Positions 32,650-40,462 of a stretch of DNA of 64,000 nt are shown piece by piece. The translations under genes were made by a program, and so were the position numbers. The notes under the pieces are model-generated. The model was not told the origin of the DNA. It worked only from the letters and a program-made list of their open reading frames with translations, and ran no database searches. The stretch lies in contig NZ_BAGL01000124.1 of assembly GCF_000308875.1 (NCBI RefSeq), positions 62,001-126,000 of the forward strand, read 5' to 3'. This DNA comes from Nocardia transvalensis NBRC 15921. Lineage in GTDB: Bacteria > Actinomycetota > Actinomycetes > Mycobacteriales > Mycobacteriaceae. How positions within the stretch are numbered: position 1 is the first letter of the stretch; each line of letters opens with the position of its first letter.

Positions 32650-33435
32650 TCAGGAGGCGAAGAGTTCCGGTTCCTCCGCCGCGATCTTCTGGATGATGGT
32701 CGAGTACGCGAACCAGCCGACCTTCTCGGTGCCCACCGCCTCGTAGGTCTGGGCCGCGATCTTGTCGTGCAGGGCGACCGGCTCGCCGGCCGCGCGGGCG
32801 GCCAGTTCGGCCTGCATCGAGCGTTCCATCGACACGTACCACCACACGGCGCTCTCGACCGACGTGCCGACCGTCAGATGTCCGTGATTGGTGAGGATCA
32901 CCGCCTTGGTGGCACCCAGCGCCTGCGCGATGCGCCGGCCTTCCTCCTCGTCCAGGGCGACGCCGTGATACTCCTCGTACATGGAATGGTCGTCGTAGAA
33001 GGCGCACGCGTCCTGCGTGATCGGGGACAGCAGCCGGTGCAGCGACGAGAACGCCTTGCCCTGCAACCCGTGCGCGTGCACGGCCCCGATCACGTCCGGC
33101 CTGGCCTCGTGCACCTTCGAATGAATCACGAACGCGGCGCGATTCAACGGGCCCCGGCCGGACAGGATGGTGCCGTCGGCGGCCACGTGCAGCAGGTCGT
33201 CCGGCATCACCGTCGAGAAATGCCTGCCGAAGGGCGCGGTCCAGAACGTATCGGTCAGTTCGGGATCGCGGGCCGTGATGTGCCCGGAGATGCCCTCGTC
33301 GAGCCCGAACCGCGACAGGATGCGGTAGCCGCCGATCACCGCGATCTTGCGCCGTCGCCGTTCCTCGCCGACGTCGCCCGAGTGCGGCCGGTCCGGAATC
33401 CCGGCCAGTTCGGCGATGGTGGGTTTCTGTTCCAT
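32650..33435 (-). CDS. class II aldolase/adducin family protein
   Basis: 261-residue zinc-type aldolase fold. Zinc ligands are visible in AVHAHGLQGKAF and ILTNHGHLTVG; GISGHITARDP and HSKVHEARPDVIG are family signatures. ATG 33435 is the start; the upstream frame is a shadow of the permease. Last gene of the transporter operon, 11 bases after the permease. In similar catabolic clusters these proteins cleave or decarboxylate hydroxy acids, so it may process an imported substrate. Confidence 0.88.
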   Translation of the reverse strand: MEQKPTIAELAGIPDRPHSGDVGEERRRRKIAVIGGYRILSRFGLDEGISGHITARDPELTDTFWTAPFGRHFSTVMPDDLLHVAADGTILSGRGPLNRAAFVIHSKVHEARPDVIGAVHAHGLQGKAFSSLHRLLSPITQDACAFYDDHSMYEEYHGVALDEEEGRRIAQALGATKAVILTNHGHLTVGTSVESAVWWYVSMERSMQAELAARAAGEPVALHDKIAAQTYEAVGTEKVGWFAYSTIIQKIAAEEPELFAS

Positions 33436-33446
33436 TGCGTCCCTGC

Positions 33447-34283
33447 CTATTTCACGCCGTACCGGGAGAGGAATCTCGCGGACAGCAGCCGCAGCACCCG
33501 GTCGAAGACGAAGCCCATGATGCCGAGCACGATGATTCCGACGAACGTCCAGTCGATGCGGCCGTAGTTGCGGGCCTGCCAGATCATCGACCCGATACCG
33601 CGATCGGCGGCCACGATCTCGGCGGAGACGATGGTCAGGAAGCTGTTGCCCATCGCCAGCCGGGCGCCGGTCACGATGCCGGGCACGGCCGAGGGCAGGA
33701 CCACGGTCTTCATGAGTCGCAGCCGGTTCGCGCCCAGGCTGGTCGCGGCCTGGAGTTTGTTCTCGCTGATCGCGACGGTGGCCGCAATGGTGCTCACCGT
33801 GACGATGAAGACGGAGGTGTAGAAGATCAGGACGATCTTCGAGGTCTCGCCGATGCCGAACCAGACGACCGCCAGCGTCACGAAGGCGATCGGCGGGATG
33901 AACCGGAAGAACTCGATGTAGGGGTCCAGCAGCTGGCGCACGACATTGACGCGCCCCATGAGGATGCCGATCGGCGCGCCGATCACGACACCGAGGCTCC
34001 AGCCGAGCAGGATGCGCTGCGCGGACGCCGAGACGGAGGTCCACAGCACACCGCGCTGCGCCAGCTCGACGGCCGCGGACCACACCTCCCCCGGCGAGGC
34101 GATGGTCGTCGGCCCGTACCACCACGCGAGGAAGGACCACACGGCGAGGCCGAGCACGCCCGAGGCCACCCACAGCAGCGCGGTGCGGGTGACCCGCCCC
34201 GCCGCGGCGAGCGATTTACGTTGTGCCCGTTTCGCGTTCGCGTTTCCGGCCGGTGCCGCGGGGCTCTGCACAATGGCGGTCAT
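33447..34283 (-). CDS. ABC transporter permease (SsuC/TauC-like)
   Basis: 278-residue inner-membrane permease with about six segments and the cytoplasmic EAA-type loop (ATSLGANRLRLMKTVVLPSA, VPGIVTGARLAMGNSFLTIV). This is the BPD_transp_1 family for nitrate, sulfonate and taurine-like substrates. It overlaps the ATPase gene by four bases (ATGA) and works with it and the binding protein at 35083. Confidence 0.93.
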   Translation of the reverse strand: MTAIVQSPAAPAGNANAKRAQRKSLAAAGRVTRTALLWVASGVLGLAVWSFLAWWYGPTTIASPGEVWSAAVELAQRGVLWTSVSASAQRILLGWSLGVVIGAPIGILMGRVNVVRQLLDPYIEFFRFIPPIAFVTLAVVWFGIGETSKIVLIFYTSVFIVTVSTIAATVAISENKLQAATSLGANRLRLMKTVVLPSAVPGIVTGARLAMGNSFLTIVSAEIVAADRGIGSMIWQARNYGRIDWTFVGIIVLGIMGFVFDRVLRLLSARFLSRYGVK

Positions 34284-35086
34284 AGCTCGTCCTCTTCGAT
34301 GCCTTGATTCCGCAACGACGCCACGACCTCGGCACGGATGTCGTCGCGCAGTTGCTCGTACAGGTCGATCACGCCCGGGTGGGCGCGATCGCGCGGGCGG
34401 GGCGCGTCGACCTCGTAGATGCTCTTGATGCGCGCCTTCGGCCCGGCGGACATGACGACGACCCGGTCGGCGAGGGTGAGCGCCTCGTCGATGTCGTGGG
34501 TGACGAAGACGACGGTGCAGCCGGTGTGCCGCCAGATCTTGTCCAGCTCGATCTGCAGGACCTGCCGCGTCTGCGCGTCGAGGGCGCCGAACGGCTCGTC
34601 CATCAGGACCAGCGACGGCTGGTTGGCCAGTACCCGGGCGATCTGGACGCGCTGGCGCATACCACCCGACAGCTGGGACGGGAACTTGTCACCCGAATGC
34701 GGAAGTCCCACCATCGCAAGGTATTCGGCGGCGATCCGGGCCTGTTCGGCCTTGCTCGCCCCGTGCATGCGCGGCCCGTAGGAGACGTTCCGGTCGACGG
34801 TCATCCATTCGAACAGCGCCTCGGAACTCTGGAATACCATGCCCGCGTGGGCATTACCGACCTTCACGGCGGTTCCGTCGCAGCGGATCTCGCCCGCGGT
34901 GGGTTCGATGAATCCGGCCATCGACGACAACAGGGTCGATTTCCCGCAGCCGCTGGGTCCGAGGAGGCAGACGAATTCGCCCTCTCGCACTTGGAGATCT
35001 ATTCCCGAGACGATCTCCGCGGCCCCGAAACTGATGCCGAGGTCCCGGATGTCGACGGGGACGCCTTTGGTCGCTGTCACATTCAT
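34280..35086 (-). CDS. ABC transporter ATP-binding protein (SsuB/TauB-like)
   Basis: 268-residue ATPase. Walker A GPSGCGKST, Q-loop MVFQSSEALFEW, signature LSGGMRQRVQIARVLA, Walker B LVLMDEPFGALD and H-loop VFVTHDIDEAL. Starts within the binding protein's stop codon (ATGA) and ends over the permease start. Energises uptake of the island's unknown acid. Confidence 0.95.
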   Translation of the reverse strand: MNVTATKGVPVDIRDLGISFGAAEIVSGIDLQVREGEFVCLLGPSGCGKSTLLSSMAGFIEPTAGEIRCDGTAVKVGNAHAGMVFQSSEALFEWMTVDRNVSYGPRMHGASKAEQARIAAEYLAMVGLPHSGDKFPSQLSGGMRQRVQIARVLANQPSLVLMDEPFGALDAQTRQVLQIELDKIWRHTGCTVVFVTHDIDEALTLADRVVVMSAGPKARIKSIYEVDAPRPRDRAHPGVIDLYEQLRDDIRAEVVASLRNQGIEEDEL

Positions 35087-36060
35087 TGCGCACTCTTCTT
35101 GTACCAGTCGGTGAGCATCGCCGACTGCAGGTCGGGTTGGTCGGACAGGGCGCCGATCTTCGTGTAGAAGTCGACGACCGACTGCGCCGAGGCGATATCG
35201 GCGGCGGTCAGATTCTGGACGCCGAAGTCGATTTCCTGCACGGCGGTGACGGTCTGGTCCTCTTCCACGTTCACCGCGGATCTGGTCGCGGCCGCGGCGG
35301 CCCGCGGATCGGATTCGACCAGCTGGGTCGCCTTGTCGAGAACCTCGGCGACCTTGCGCGCGGTGTCCTCGTGCGCGGACAGCCACGGCTGGGTCGTGAT
35401 GGCCCAGTGGTGGTAGAGCCAGTTGTAGTCCCCGGTCCGGGCGACGACGTGGCCGGTGCCCTGGCTCAGGGCCGTGGCGGGCCACGGCTCCCACAGCACG
35501 TATCCGTCGATATCGCCGCGGCCGAGCAGCGCGGGCATATCGGTCGGGGTGGCGGTGATCATCTTGACCGCGTCCGGCCGGACGCCGTGCGCCTCGAGGT
35601 ACTTCTCGGTGGAGATCTGGCTCAGGCCGGGGACGATGCCGAACTTCTGGCCGGCGGCCGGCGCGTCGATTCCCTTGCGCAGCACGGCTTTGATGTAGTC
35701 GCCGGAGACCTCGTAGGAGTACATCGCGCGCAGGGACGGATTCTGGCGCAGCTGCGAGATCGTGGTGGTGTCGGAGCTGCCCGCGACCTGGACCTGCCCG
35801 GTGGACAGCGCGTCGACGGCCTCGCCGCCGCGGCCGAACTGCACCAGCTGCACATCCAGTCCGGCGTCCTTGAACAGCCCTTTCCGGTCGGCGACGAAGA
35901 ACGGCGCGTACGAGGCGTCGATGCCGACCGCGATCCGGAGCGCGCCACCGGCCGCGTCGGCGGTGCTGTGCGTGGCCGGGCGGCTGCACGCGCCGACGGT
36001 CATCAGGGCAAGTACTGCCGCCGCGAGGGCGGCGGTTCGGGATCGAGATCGCCAGGCCAT
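35083..36060 (-). CDS. SsuA/TauA/NMT1-like substrate-binding lipoprotein
   Basis: 325-residue binding protein with signal peptide and lipobox VGAC (cysteine near 25). VGIDASYAPFFVADRKGLF, DALSTGQVQVAGSSDTT, LLGRGDIDGYVLWEPWPATA parallel the orphan paralogue at 23422. First gene of the transporter operon (binding protein, ATPase, permease, aldolase). A 23-bp inverted repeat containing an IclR-type site lies about 90 bp upstream. Ligand unknown; aromatic or sulfonated acids fit the family. Confidence 0.93.
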   Translation of the reverse strand: MAWRSRSRTAALAAAVLALMTVGACSRPATHSTADAAGGALRIAVGIDASYAPFFVADRKGLFKDAGLDVQLVQFGRGGEAVDALSTGQVQVAGSSDTTTISQLRQNPSLRAMYSYEVSGDYIKAVLRKGIDAPAAGQKFGIVPGLSQISTEKYLEAHGVRPDAVKMITATPTDMPALLGRGDIDGYVLWEPWPATALSQGTGHVVARTGDYNWLYHHWAITTQPWLSAHEDTARKVAEVLDKATQLVESDPRAAAAATRSAVNVEEDQTVTAVQEIDFGVQNLTAADIASAQSVVDFYTKIGALSDQPDLQSAMLTDWYKKSAQ

Positions 36061-36147
36061 GTACGGACACCTTCGTTCTGTGATCTGGGCCGCATTCGTG
36101 CGGTGGTGTGAAGCAACTTAGCCACGCCGACCGGGGCTGAAAATCAT

Positions 36148-36170
36148 CTCGGTCCACCGAATGGACCGAG
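36148..36170. promoter_or_regulatory. IclR-type operator, site 5
   Basis: CTCGGTCCA-CCGAA-TGGACCGAG has perfect nine-base arms. Its inner 17-mer, GGTCCACCGAATGGACC (36151-36167), aligns with the other island sites. It stands between the D-2-hydroxyacid dehydrogenase end and the transporter operon start. Confidence 0.65.
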
Positions 36171-36206
36171 GTCGAGGGGCTTACGTAGACGAAACATCCG
36201 GCGACG

Positions 36207-37160
36207 TCAGAGGGTCCAGCGCGGCCGTTCGCCCGCGCAGACGCGCGCCACGTTCTCGGCGGTCATCGCGTAGATCTTTCGCCGCGCGGTCTCCGACCCG
36301 CCGGCGATGTGCGGGCTCAGCAGCACGCAGTCCAGGGTGCGCAGGGGACTGTCCGGCGCGAGGGGCTCGGCGGCGAAGACGTCGAGCGCCGCGCCCGCCA
36401 TCGCCCCGGACCGCAGCGCGGCGACGAGCGCCGGTTCGTCCACCACGAGACCGCGGGCGACGTTGACGACGAGCGCTCGCGGCGGCAGCGTCGCCAATTC
36501 CCGCGCGGAGATCAGCCCGCGGGTGTCGTCGGTCAGGGGAACGGCCACGACCAGCACGTCCGCTACGGCCAGCAGTTCGGCCATCGGGAGGAACCGTGCC
36601 GTCGCGTCGGGGCGGGCGGTGCGCGCGGTGTAGACCACCTCGCATCCGAAGGCGGCGAACAGTGTGGCGCAGCGGCGGCCGATCGCACCGAATCCGACGA
36701 TTCCCACCCGCAGCTCACCGAGATCGCGGCATCCGCGCGTCGGTATCGTCTCCTGCGGCCAGCGCCCGGCCCGCATCTCGTCGTGCGCCCACGGCATCGA
36801 TCTGCTCAGGCTCGCCGCGGCCACGACCGCCCACTCGGCGACCGACGCCGCGTTGGCTCCCGGGACATTGGCCACGGGGACTCCGGCCGCGGCCCAGGCG
36901 GCCACGTCGATGAAGTTCACGCCCACGCCGGGTTGCTGAATCAGCGTGCAGTGACGGGGAATCGCCGCCTCGGCGGCTCCCAGCGGCAGGTCACCGAGCC
37001 AGTCGCCGACGACGATATCGGCGTCGGGGAGCAGCCGGTGCACCTCGCGCACGGTGCGCGCCGCCGGGCGGACGACCTGCCCGGTATCGCCGACCGCGGC
37101 GCGAATACACGCGCCGAGGGCGTCGTCCTCGTCCGGTGTCAGCAGCACGATGCGCTTCAT
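36207..37160 (-). CDS. D-2-hydroxyacid dehydrogenase (NAD)
   Basis: 317-residue oxidoreductase. NAD loop VGIVGFGAIGRRCATLF, catalytic Arg in VNVARGLVVDE, Glu in LDVFAAEPLAPDSPL and His in LLSPHIAGGSE. ATG 37160; the longer frame is antisense shadow. Last gene of the six-gene Rieske operon, eight bases after the hydrolase gene. It could reduce or oxidise an alpha-keto or hydroxy acid released by ring cleavage. Confidence 0.92.
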   Translation of the reverse strand: MKRIVLLTPDEDDALGACIRAAVGDTGQVVRPAARTVREVHRLLPDADIVVGDWLGDLPLGAAEAAIPRHCTLIQQPGVGVNFIDVAAWAAAGVPVANVPGANAASVAEWAVVAAASLSRSMPWAHDEMRAGRWPQETIPTRGCRDLGELRVGIVGFGAIGRRCATLFAAFGCEVVYTARTARPDATARFLPMAELLAVADVLVVAVPLTDDTRGLISARELATLPPRALVVNVARGLVVDEPALVAALRSGAMAGAALDVFAAEPLAPDSPLRTLDCVLLSPHIAGGSETARRKIYAMTAENVARVCAGERPRWTL

Positions 37161-37168
37161 CGGTGGTC

Positions 37169-38041
37169 TCAGGCCGACGCCTTGGCCTTCGCCGATGCCT
37201 CGGCCAGGAACTCCAGGCTCAGCGGGTTGTAGTGATCCGCCTGCTCGTGCTGCGGCCAGTGACCGCACTCCGGGTAGAGCTGCAACCGCGCACCGGGGAT
37301 GTCCTCGGCGAGCTTCTTCGCCTCCGGCACATCACCGAACGGGTTGTCGTGGCCCCACACCACCAGCGTCGGCGCCTGGATGCGGGCGAGCCGGTCCGGG
37401 CGCAGCAGGTTCCGCTGCCGCACCTCCATCTCCTGCAGCGACAGCAGATTGTGGATGTTGGCGACGAAATCGGGCTGGTGATAGATCCGGTGGCGGACCT
37501 CGACGAGTTCCTCGGTGGCGTTCACCGGGTCGTGCATCAGCAGCCGCAGCCGCTGCCGGGTGAGCTCGATGTCGTTGCTGCGCACCGCTTTCATGGTCGA
37601 GGTCTTGATGCGGTCCATGACGACGGGGTTCGCGACCGTGCCGCCCGCGGCGAGCAGTTGCAGCGACAGCACCCGCTCGGGCTGCTCGCTGGCGAGATGG
37701 GCCGCCACCCAGCCGCCGAGCGATTCGCCCACCAGGTGCGCTCGCCGGATGCCGACGGCGTCGAGGTAGTCGACCAGATGCTCCACGTAGCGCGGGATCT
37801 CGTAGGGGTAATCGGGTTTGCCGGTGTACCCGTGCCCGAGCATGTCGATGGCGTGGCATGCGTAGTGCGGCGCGTGCGCGGCCATATTGCGCGCGAACGC
37901 CTCGAGGTGGCCGCTGGTGCCGTGCAGGAACACCACCGCCTCCTCGCCCGCGCCGGCCCGCAGCGACCGGGTGGGAATGCCGTTGGCGTCGACGGTCGTC
38001 AGGGTGAAGTCGAGTCCGGCCAGTTCGTTCCAGATTGTCAT
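37169..38041 (-). CDS. alpha/beta hydrolase, probable C-C bond (meta-cleavage product type) hydrolase
   Basis: 290-residue hydrolase. VVFLHGTSGHLEAFARNMAA (oxyanion region), HAIDMLGHGYTGKPDYPYEI, nucleophile elbow VGESLGGWVAAHLA, Asp in LVVWGHDNPFGDVPEA and His in YPECGHWPQHEQAD. Resembles 2-hydroxymuconate-semialdehyde hydrolases. ATG 38041 follows GAAGGA, and overlaps the dioxygenase stop by four bases. The product of the LigB-type dioxygenase is its likely substrate, though the hydrolase at 42823 is an equal candidate. Confidence 0.88.
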   Translation of the reverse strand: MTIWNELAGLDFTLTTVDANGIPTRSLRAGAGEEAVVFLHGTSGHLEAFARNMAAHAPHYACHAIDMLGHGYTGKPDYPYEIPRYVEHLVDYLDAVGIRRAHLVGESLGGWVAAHLASEQPERVLSLQLLAAGGTVANPVVMDRIKTSTMKAVRSNDIELTRQRLRLLMHDPVNATEELVEVRHRIYHQPDFVANIHNLLSLQEMEVRQRNLLRPDRLARIQAPTLVVWGHDNPFGDVPEAKKLAEDIPGARLQLYPECGHWPQHEQADHYNPLSLEFLAEASAKAKASA

Positions 38042-38997
38042 GATCGTGTCCTTCGTGACGATGAGTCGGGGTCGAGGATCGCGACGCCCATGCCGGTGAG
38101 CCATTCCGGAATAGCTTCGTAGGCAAGGCGTTCGGCCGGGATGTAGTCGAGGATCGCGGCCATCATGAGCCAGGTGCGCAGTTCCTGCGCGCCGTTCCCG
38201 GCCGCGCGCTCGACGTACTCCGTGGTGTATTCGGCGAGTTCCGACGCCTTGCCGGCCGCGAAGAGGTCGAGGAGGTGGTCGTCGAATTCGGGGGTGATGG
38301 CGGCCTCGGCGGCCCGGATGATCTCGCGGCGGCGCATGTCGTAGTCCGACCAGTTCTCCCGGCCGTCCAGCCAGGCGCGGACCATGAAGTCCTCGTCCTC
38401 GCCGTGCGGGTCACGCCAGTCCGGCCAGGGCAGGCGGTGCGAGAGCCCGCCGGAGGCGATGACGGCGACCCGCTTGTCCGGCCCGAAGCCCTCGATCGCC
38501 GCGCGGATCGCGCCCGCGAGTTCCGCGCAGCGCCGGAAGGTGGGCAGCGGTGGCGCGAAGACGTTGACCACCAGCGGAACGATCGGCACGTCGAGCCCGT
38601 CGAGCAGATATTGGATCGCGTGGGACTGCCCGTGATCGATCTGCATGCGCGCCGAATACGCGAGATCGAAACGTCCGCCCTCGATCAGCGCATTCGCCAG
38701 GTGCCGGGCGAACTCGACGTCGACCGCCTGCGGACCCTTCGGAGTTCCGGATTCGCCGCTCGAAATACATTCCCCCACACCGAGAGTGAAGGCCGGAATG
38801 AGATCGAGCCAGAAGCCGCGGAAATGGTTGGATCCGAGGATCAGCACCACATCGGGCGCGGCGGCCGCGATCCGTTCGCGCGCGGTGTACAGCGCGTCCC
38901 GGAAGCGTCCGGCCTCCGCCTTGTGGGTGGTCTGCTCCCAGTGGGTGTTCATCAGGGTGCTGTGCGAGGCGCCGACACCCAGCACGATGGTCGCCAT
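38038..38997 (-). CDS. LigB-type extradiol ring-cleavage dioxygenase, MhpB-like
   Basis: 319-residue non-heme Fe(II) dioxygenase of the LigB superfamily, closest in pattern to MhpB (2,3-dihydroxyphenylpropionate 1,2-dioxygenase). Conserved segments: GVGASHSTLMN, VVLILGSNHFRGFWLDLIPA, MQIDHGQSHAIQYLLDGLD and IASGGLSHRLPWP, which carry the iron and acid-base histidines, and IPEWLTGMG at the end. ATG 38997 shares one base with the stop of the M20-like gene. Cuts a catechol next to one hydroxyl; the side chain is unknown. Confidence 0.9.
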   Translation of the reverse strand: MATIVLGVGASHSTLMNTHWEQTTHKAEAGRFRDALYTARERIAAAAPDVVLILGSNHFRGFWLDLIPAFTLGVGECISSGESGTPKGPQAVDVEFARHLANALIEGGRFDLAYSARMQIDHGQSHAIQYLLDGLDVPIVPLVVNVFAPPLPTFRRCAELAGAIRAAIEGFGPDKRVAVIASGGLSHRLPWPDWRDPHGEDEDFMVRAWLDGRENWSDYDMRRREIIRAAEAAITPEFDDHLLDLFAAGKASELAEYTTEYVERAAGNGAQELRTWLMMAAILDYIPAERLAYEAIPEWLTGMGVAILDPDSSSRRTRS

Positions 38998-40340
38998 CAG
39001 GCCGTCCCTACTTCCTCGAGGCTGCGGGTGAGCGTGTCGAGTGCGACACGGACGAGATATCCGGTGAATTTCTCCGCGTCCCGGAGATCGACGGTGTTCA
39101 TGCCCATCGCGAAATCCACCTCGAACGGAGCGTCCACGACCTTGGGCATGCCGACCCGCACGGTCGGAATCCCGCGGCCGCGCAGGATGTTGGCGTCGGT
39201 CGCGCCGCTCGCGTCCCGGAACTCCCGGTGCGGCTCCCCCTCCACCGCTTCCCATGCCTCGATGGCACTGCGGCACAACCACATACCCGGATCCGACCCC
39301 TCCCCCGGGATCGCCAGGATCTGCTCCACGTCGATCCGCGCTTCGAGCTCCGCGGCGATCCGCCGGACCGCCGCGACGAGTTCGCGTTTGGCCGCGGTGG
39401 GCGTGGTGCGCGGGCTGAGCCGCAGGTCGACCGTCATACGAACGCATTCGGGGGTGAACGACGCGGTGCGCTCCCAGCCGCCGCGGATATTCGCGACCAT
39501 GCCCTGCGGCAGGACGAGCCCGTCGTCGTGCGCCCGCGAGTACCGCGGGAACCACTCCTCGAGCCGGGCGGCGACCGCCCCGGCCAGCGCCACCGGATTC
39601 CGGTACGGCAGCCGGTGCCGCGAGCCCACGTAGGTGTGGCTGCCGTGCACCGTGACCTCGAACCACGCGAGCCCGACCTCCTCCCACGACACCGTCCAGC
39701 CCGGCTTCGCGATGAGGGCGAAATCCGCCCACACCCCCTGTTCGAGCAGGAACGAGCAGCCGACTCCCTGACCGGTGTTGCGCCGCGGATTGCCCACGCC
39801 GGGACGGGCATTGGTCGGCATCCCGCCGGCGCCGAAGCCCAGCAGCAGGTCCCCGGTGAGCGGCACGCCCGCCGCCCGGATCGCCTCGCCCGCGGCCAGC
39901 ACGCAGGCGGCGTGGCCTTTGGGATTGGAGGCGCCGAGCCCGACGACGTAGTCCTCGACGGTCGTGGCCTGCGGGACCATATCGGCGCGCAACGATGCAC
40001 CGGCCCAGGGCAGGTCCTCGGCGGGGTCGCCGGTGGTCACGGTATCGATCGGCGCGTACAGCAGCAGATCCGGGCCGGTGCCGTCGCCGCGTACCCGGCC
40101 CCACGAATTGGCCTGCCGCTCATCGAGATACATCGTGTGCGACTCGATGTCGGCCGCCGCCATCGTGGCGGTGAGGTGCCGGGCGAGCGGTGCTTCGTCG
40201 CCGGTCGGACTTGGGATGTCCACGATCCCGGTCAGCAATTCGCGCAGGCGGTTTCGATCCACCCGCGCGCAGGCCGCTTCGGTCCATCGGCGACGCCGCT
40301 CGTCCGGATCCGTCGGCGCGTCGGCTTCCGCGACCGTCAT
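38997..40340 (-). CDS. M20-fold (ArgE/DapE-like) protein without metal ligands
   Basis: 447-residue protein with the M20 peptidase/deacylase fold. All expected metal positions are changed: the HxD motif reads YAPIDTV (Pro97), the DxKG motif reads GLGASNPKGH (Asn139-Pro140), the EE pair reads FGAGGMP (about 169-175), and the C-terminal His stretch reads FAMGMNTVDL. The lid-domain HGSHTYVGSRHRLPYRNP is intact. ATG 40340 is supported by ATGA overlap with the 38-residue ORF. It sits between the Rieske oxygenase and the dioxygenase, so a role on the hydroxylated intermediate is likely, but not zinc-dependent hydrolysis. Confidence 0.88.
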   Translation of the reverse strand: MTVAEADAPTDPDERRRRWTEAACARVDRNRLRELLTGIVDIPSPTGDEAPLARHLTATMAAADIESHTMYLDERQANSWGRVRGDGTGPDLLLYAPIDTVTTGDPAEDLPWAGASLRADMVPQATTVEDYVVGLGASNPKGHAACVLAAGEAIRAAGVPLTGDLLLGFGAGGMPTNARPGVGNPRRNTGQGVGCSFLLEQGVWADFALIAKPGWTVSWEEVGLAWFEVTVHGSHTYVGSRHRLPYRNPVALAGAVAARLEEWFPRYSRAHDDGLVLPQGMVANIRGGWERTASFTPECVRMTVDLRLSPRTTPTAAKRELVAAVRRIAAELEARIDVEQILAIPGEGSDPGMWLCRSAIEAWEAVEGEPHREFRDASGATDANILRGRGIPTVRVGMPKVVDAPFEVDFAMGMNTVDLRDAEKFTGYLVRVALDTLTRSLEEVGTA

Positions 40341-40453
40341 GGCCGGACCTGATGTACCTGAGTGTTGTTGTGCCGAGCGAGGAACCGCCACGCGGCGGGT
40401 GCGCCCGCGACGGCCGCGCCGCCCGCGACGAATGCGATCAGTGTCTTGAGCAT
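40337..40453 (-). CDS. 38-residue membrane mini-protein
   Basis: ORF of 38 codons: start MLKTLIAFVAGGAAVAGAPA, then AWRFLARHNNTQVHQVRP. GAGGAAG lies three bases before the ATG. It begins nine bases after the Rieske stop and its TGA overlaps the ATG of the M20-like gene (ATGA). Composition: one hydrophobic helix (residues 4-20) and a basic, Gln/His-rich tail, N-in orientation likely. No family recognised. Tight operon placement and a good ribosome site make it a real gene rather than a spacer. Confidence 0.6.
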   Translation of the reverse strand: MLKTLIAFVAGGAAVAGAPAAWRFLARHNNTQVHQVRP

Positions 40454-40462
40454 GTGCTTCCT

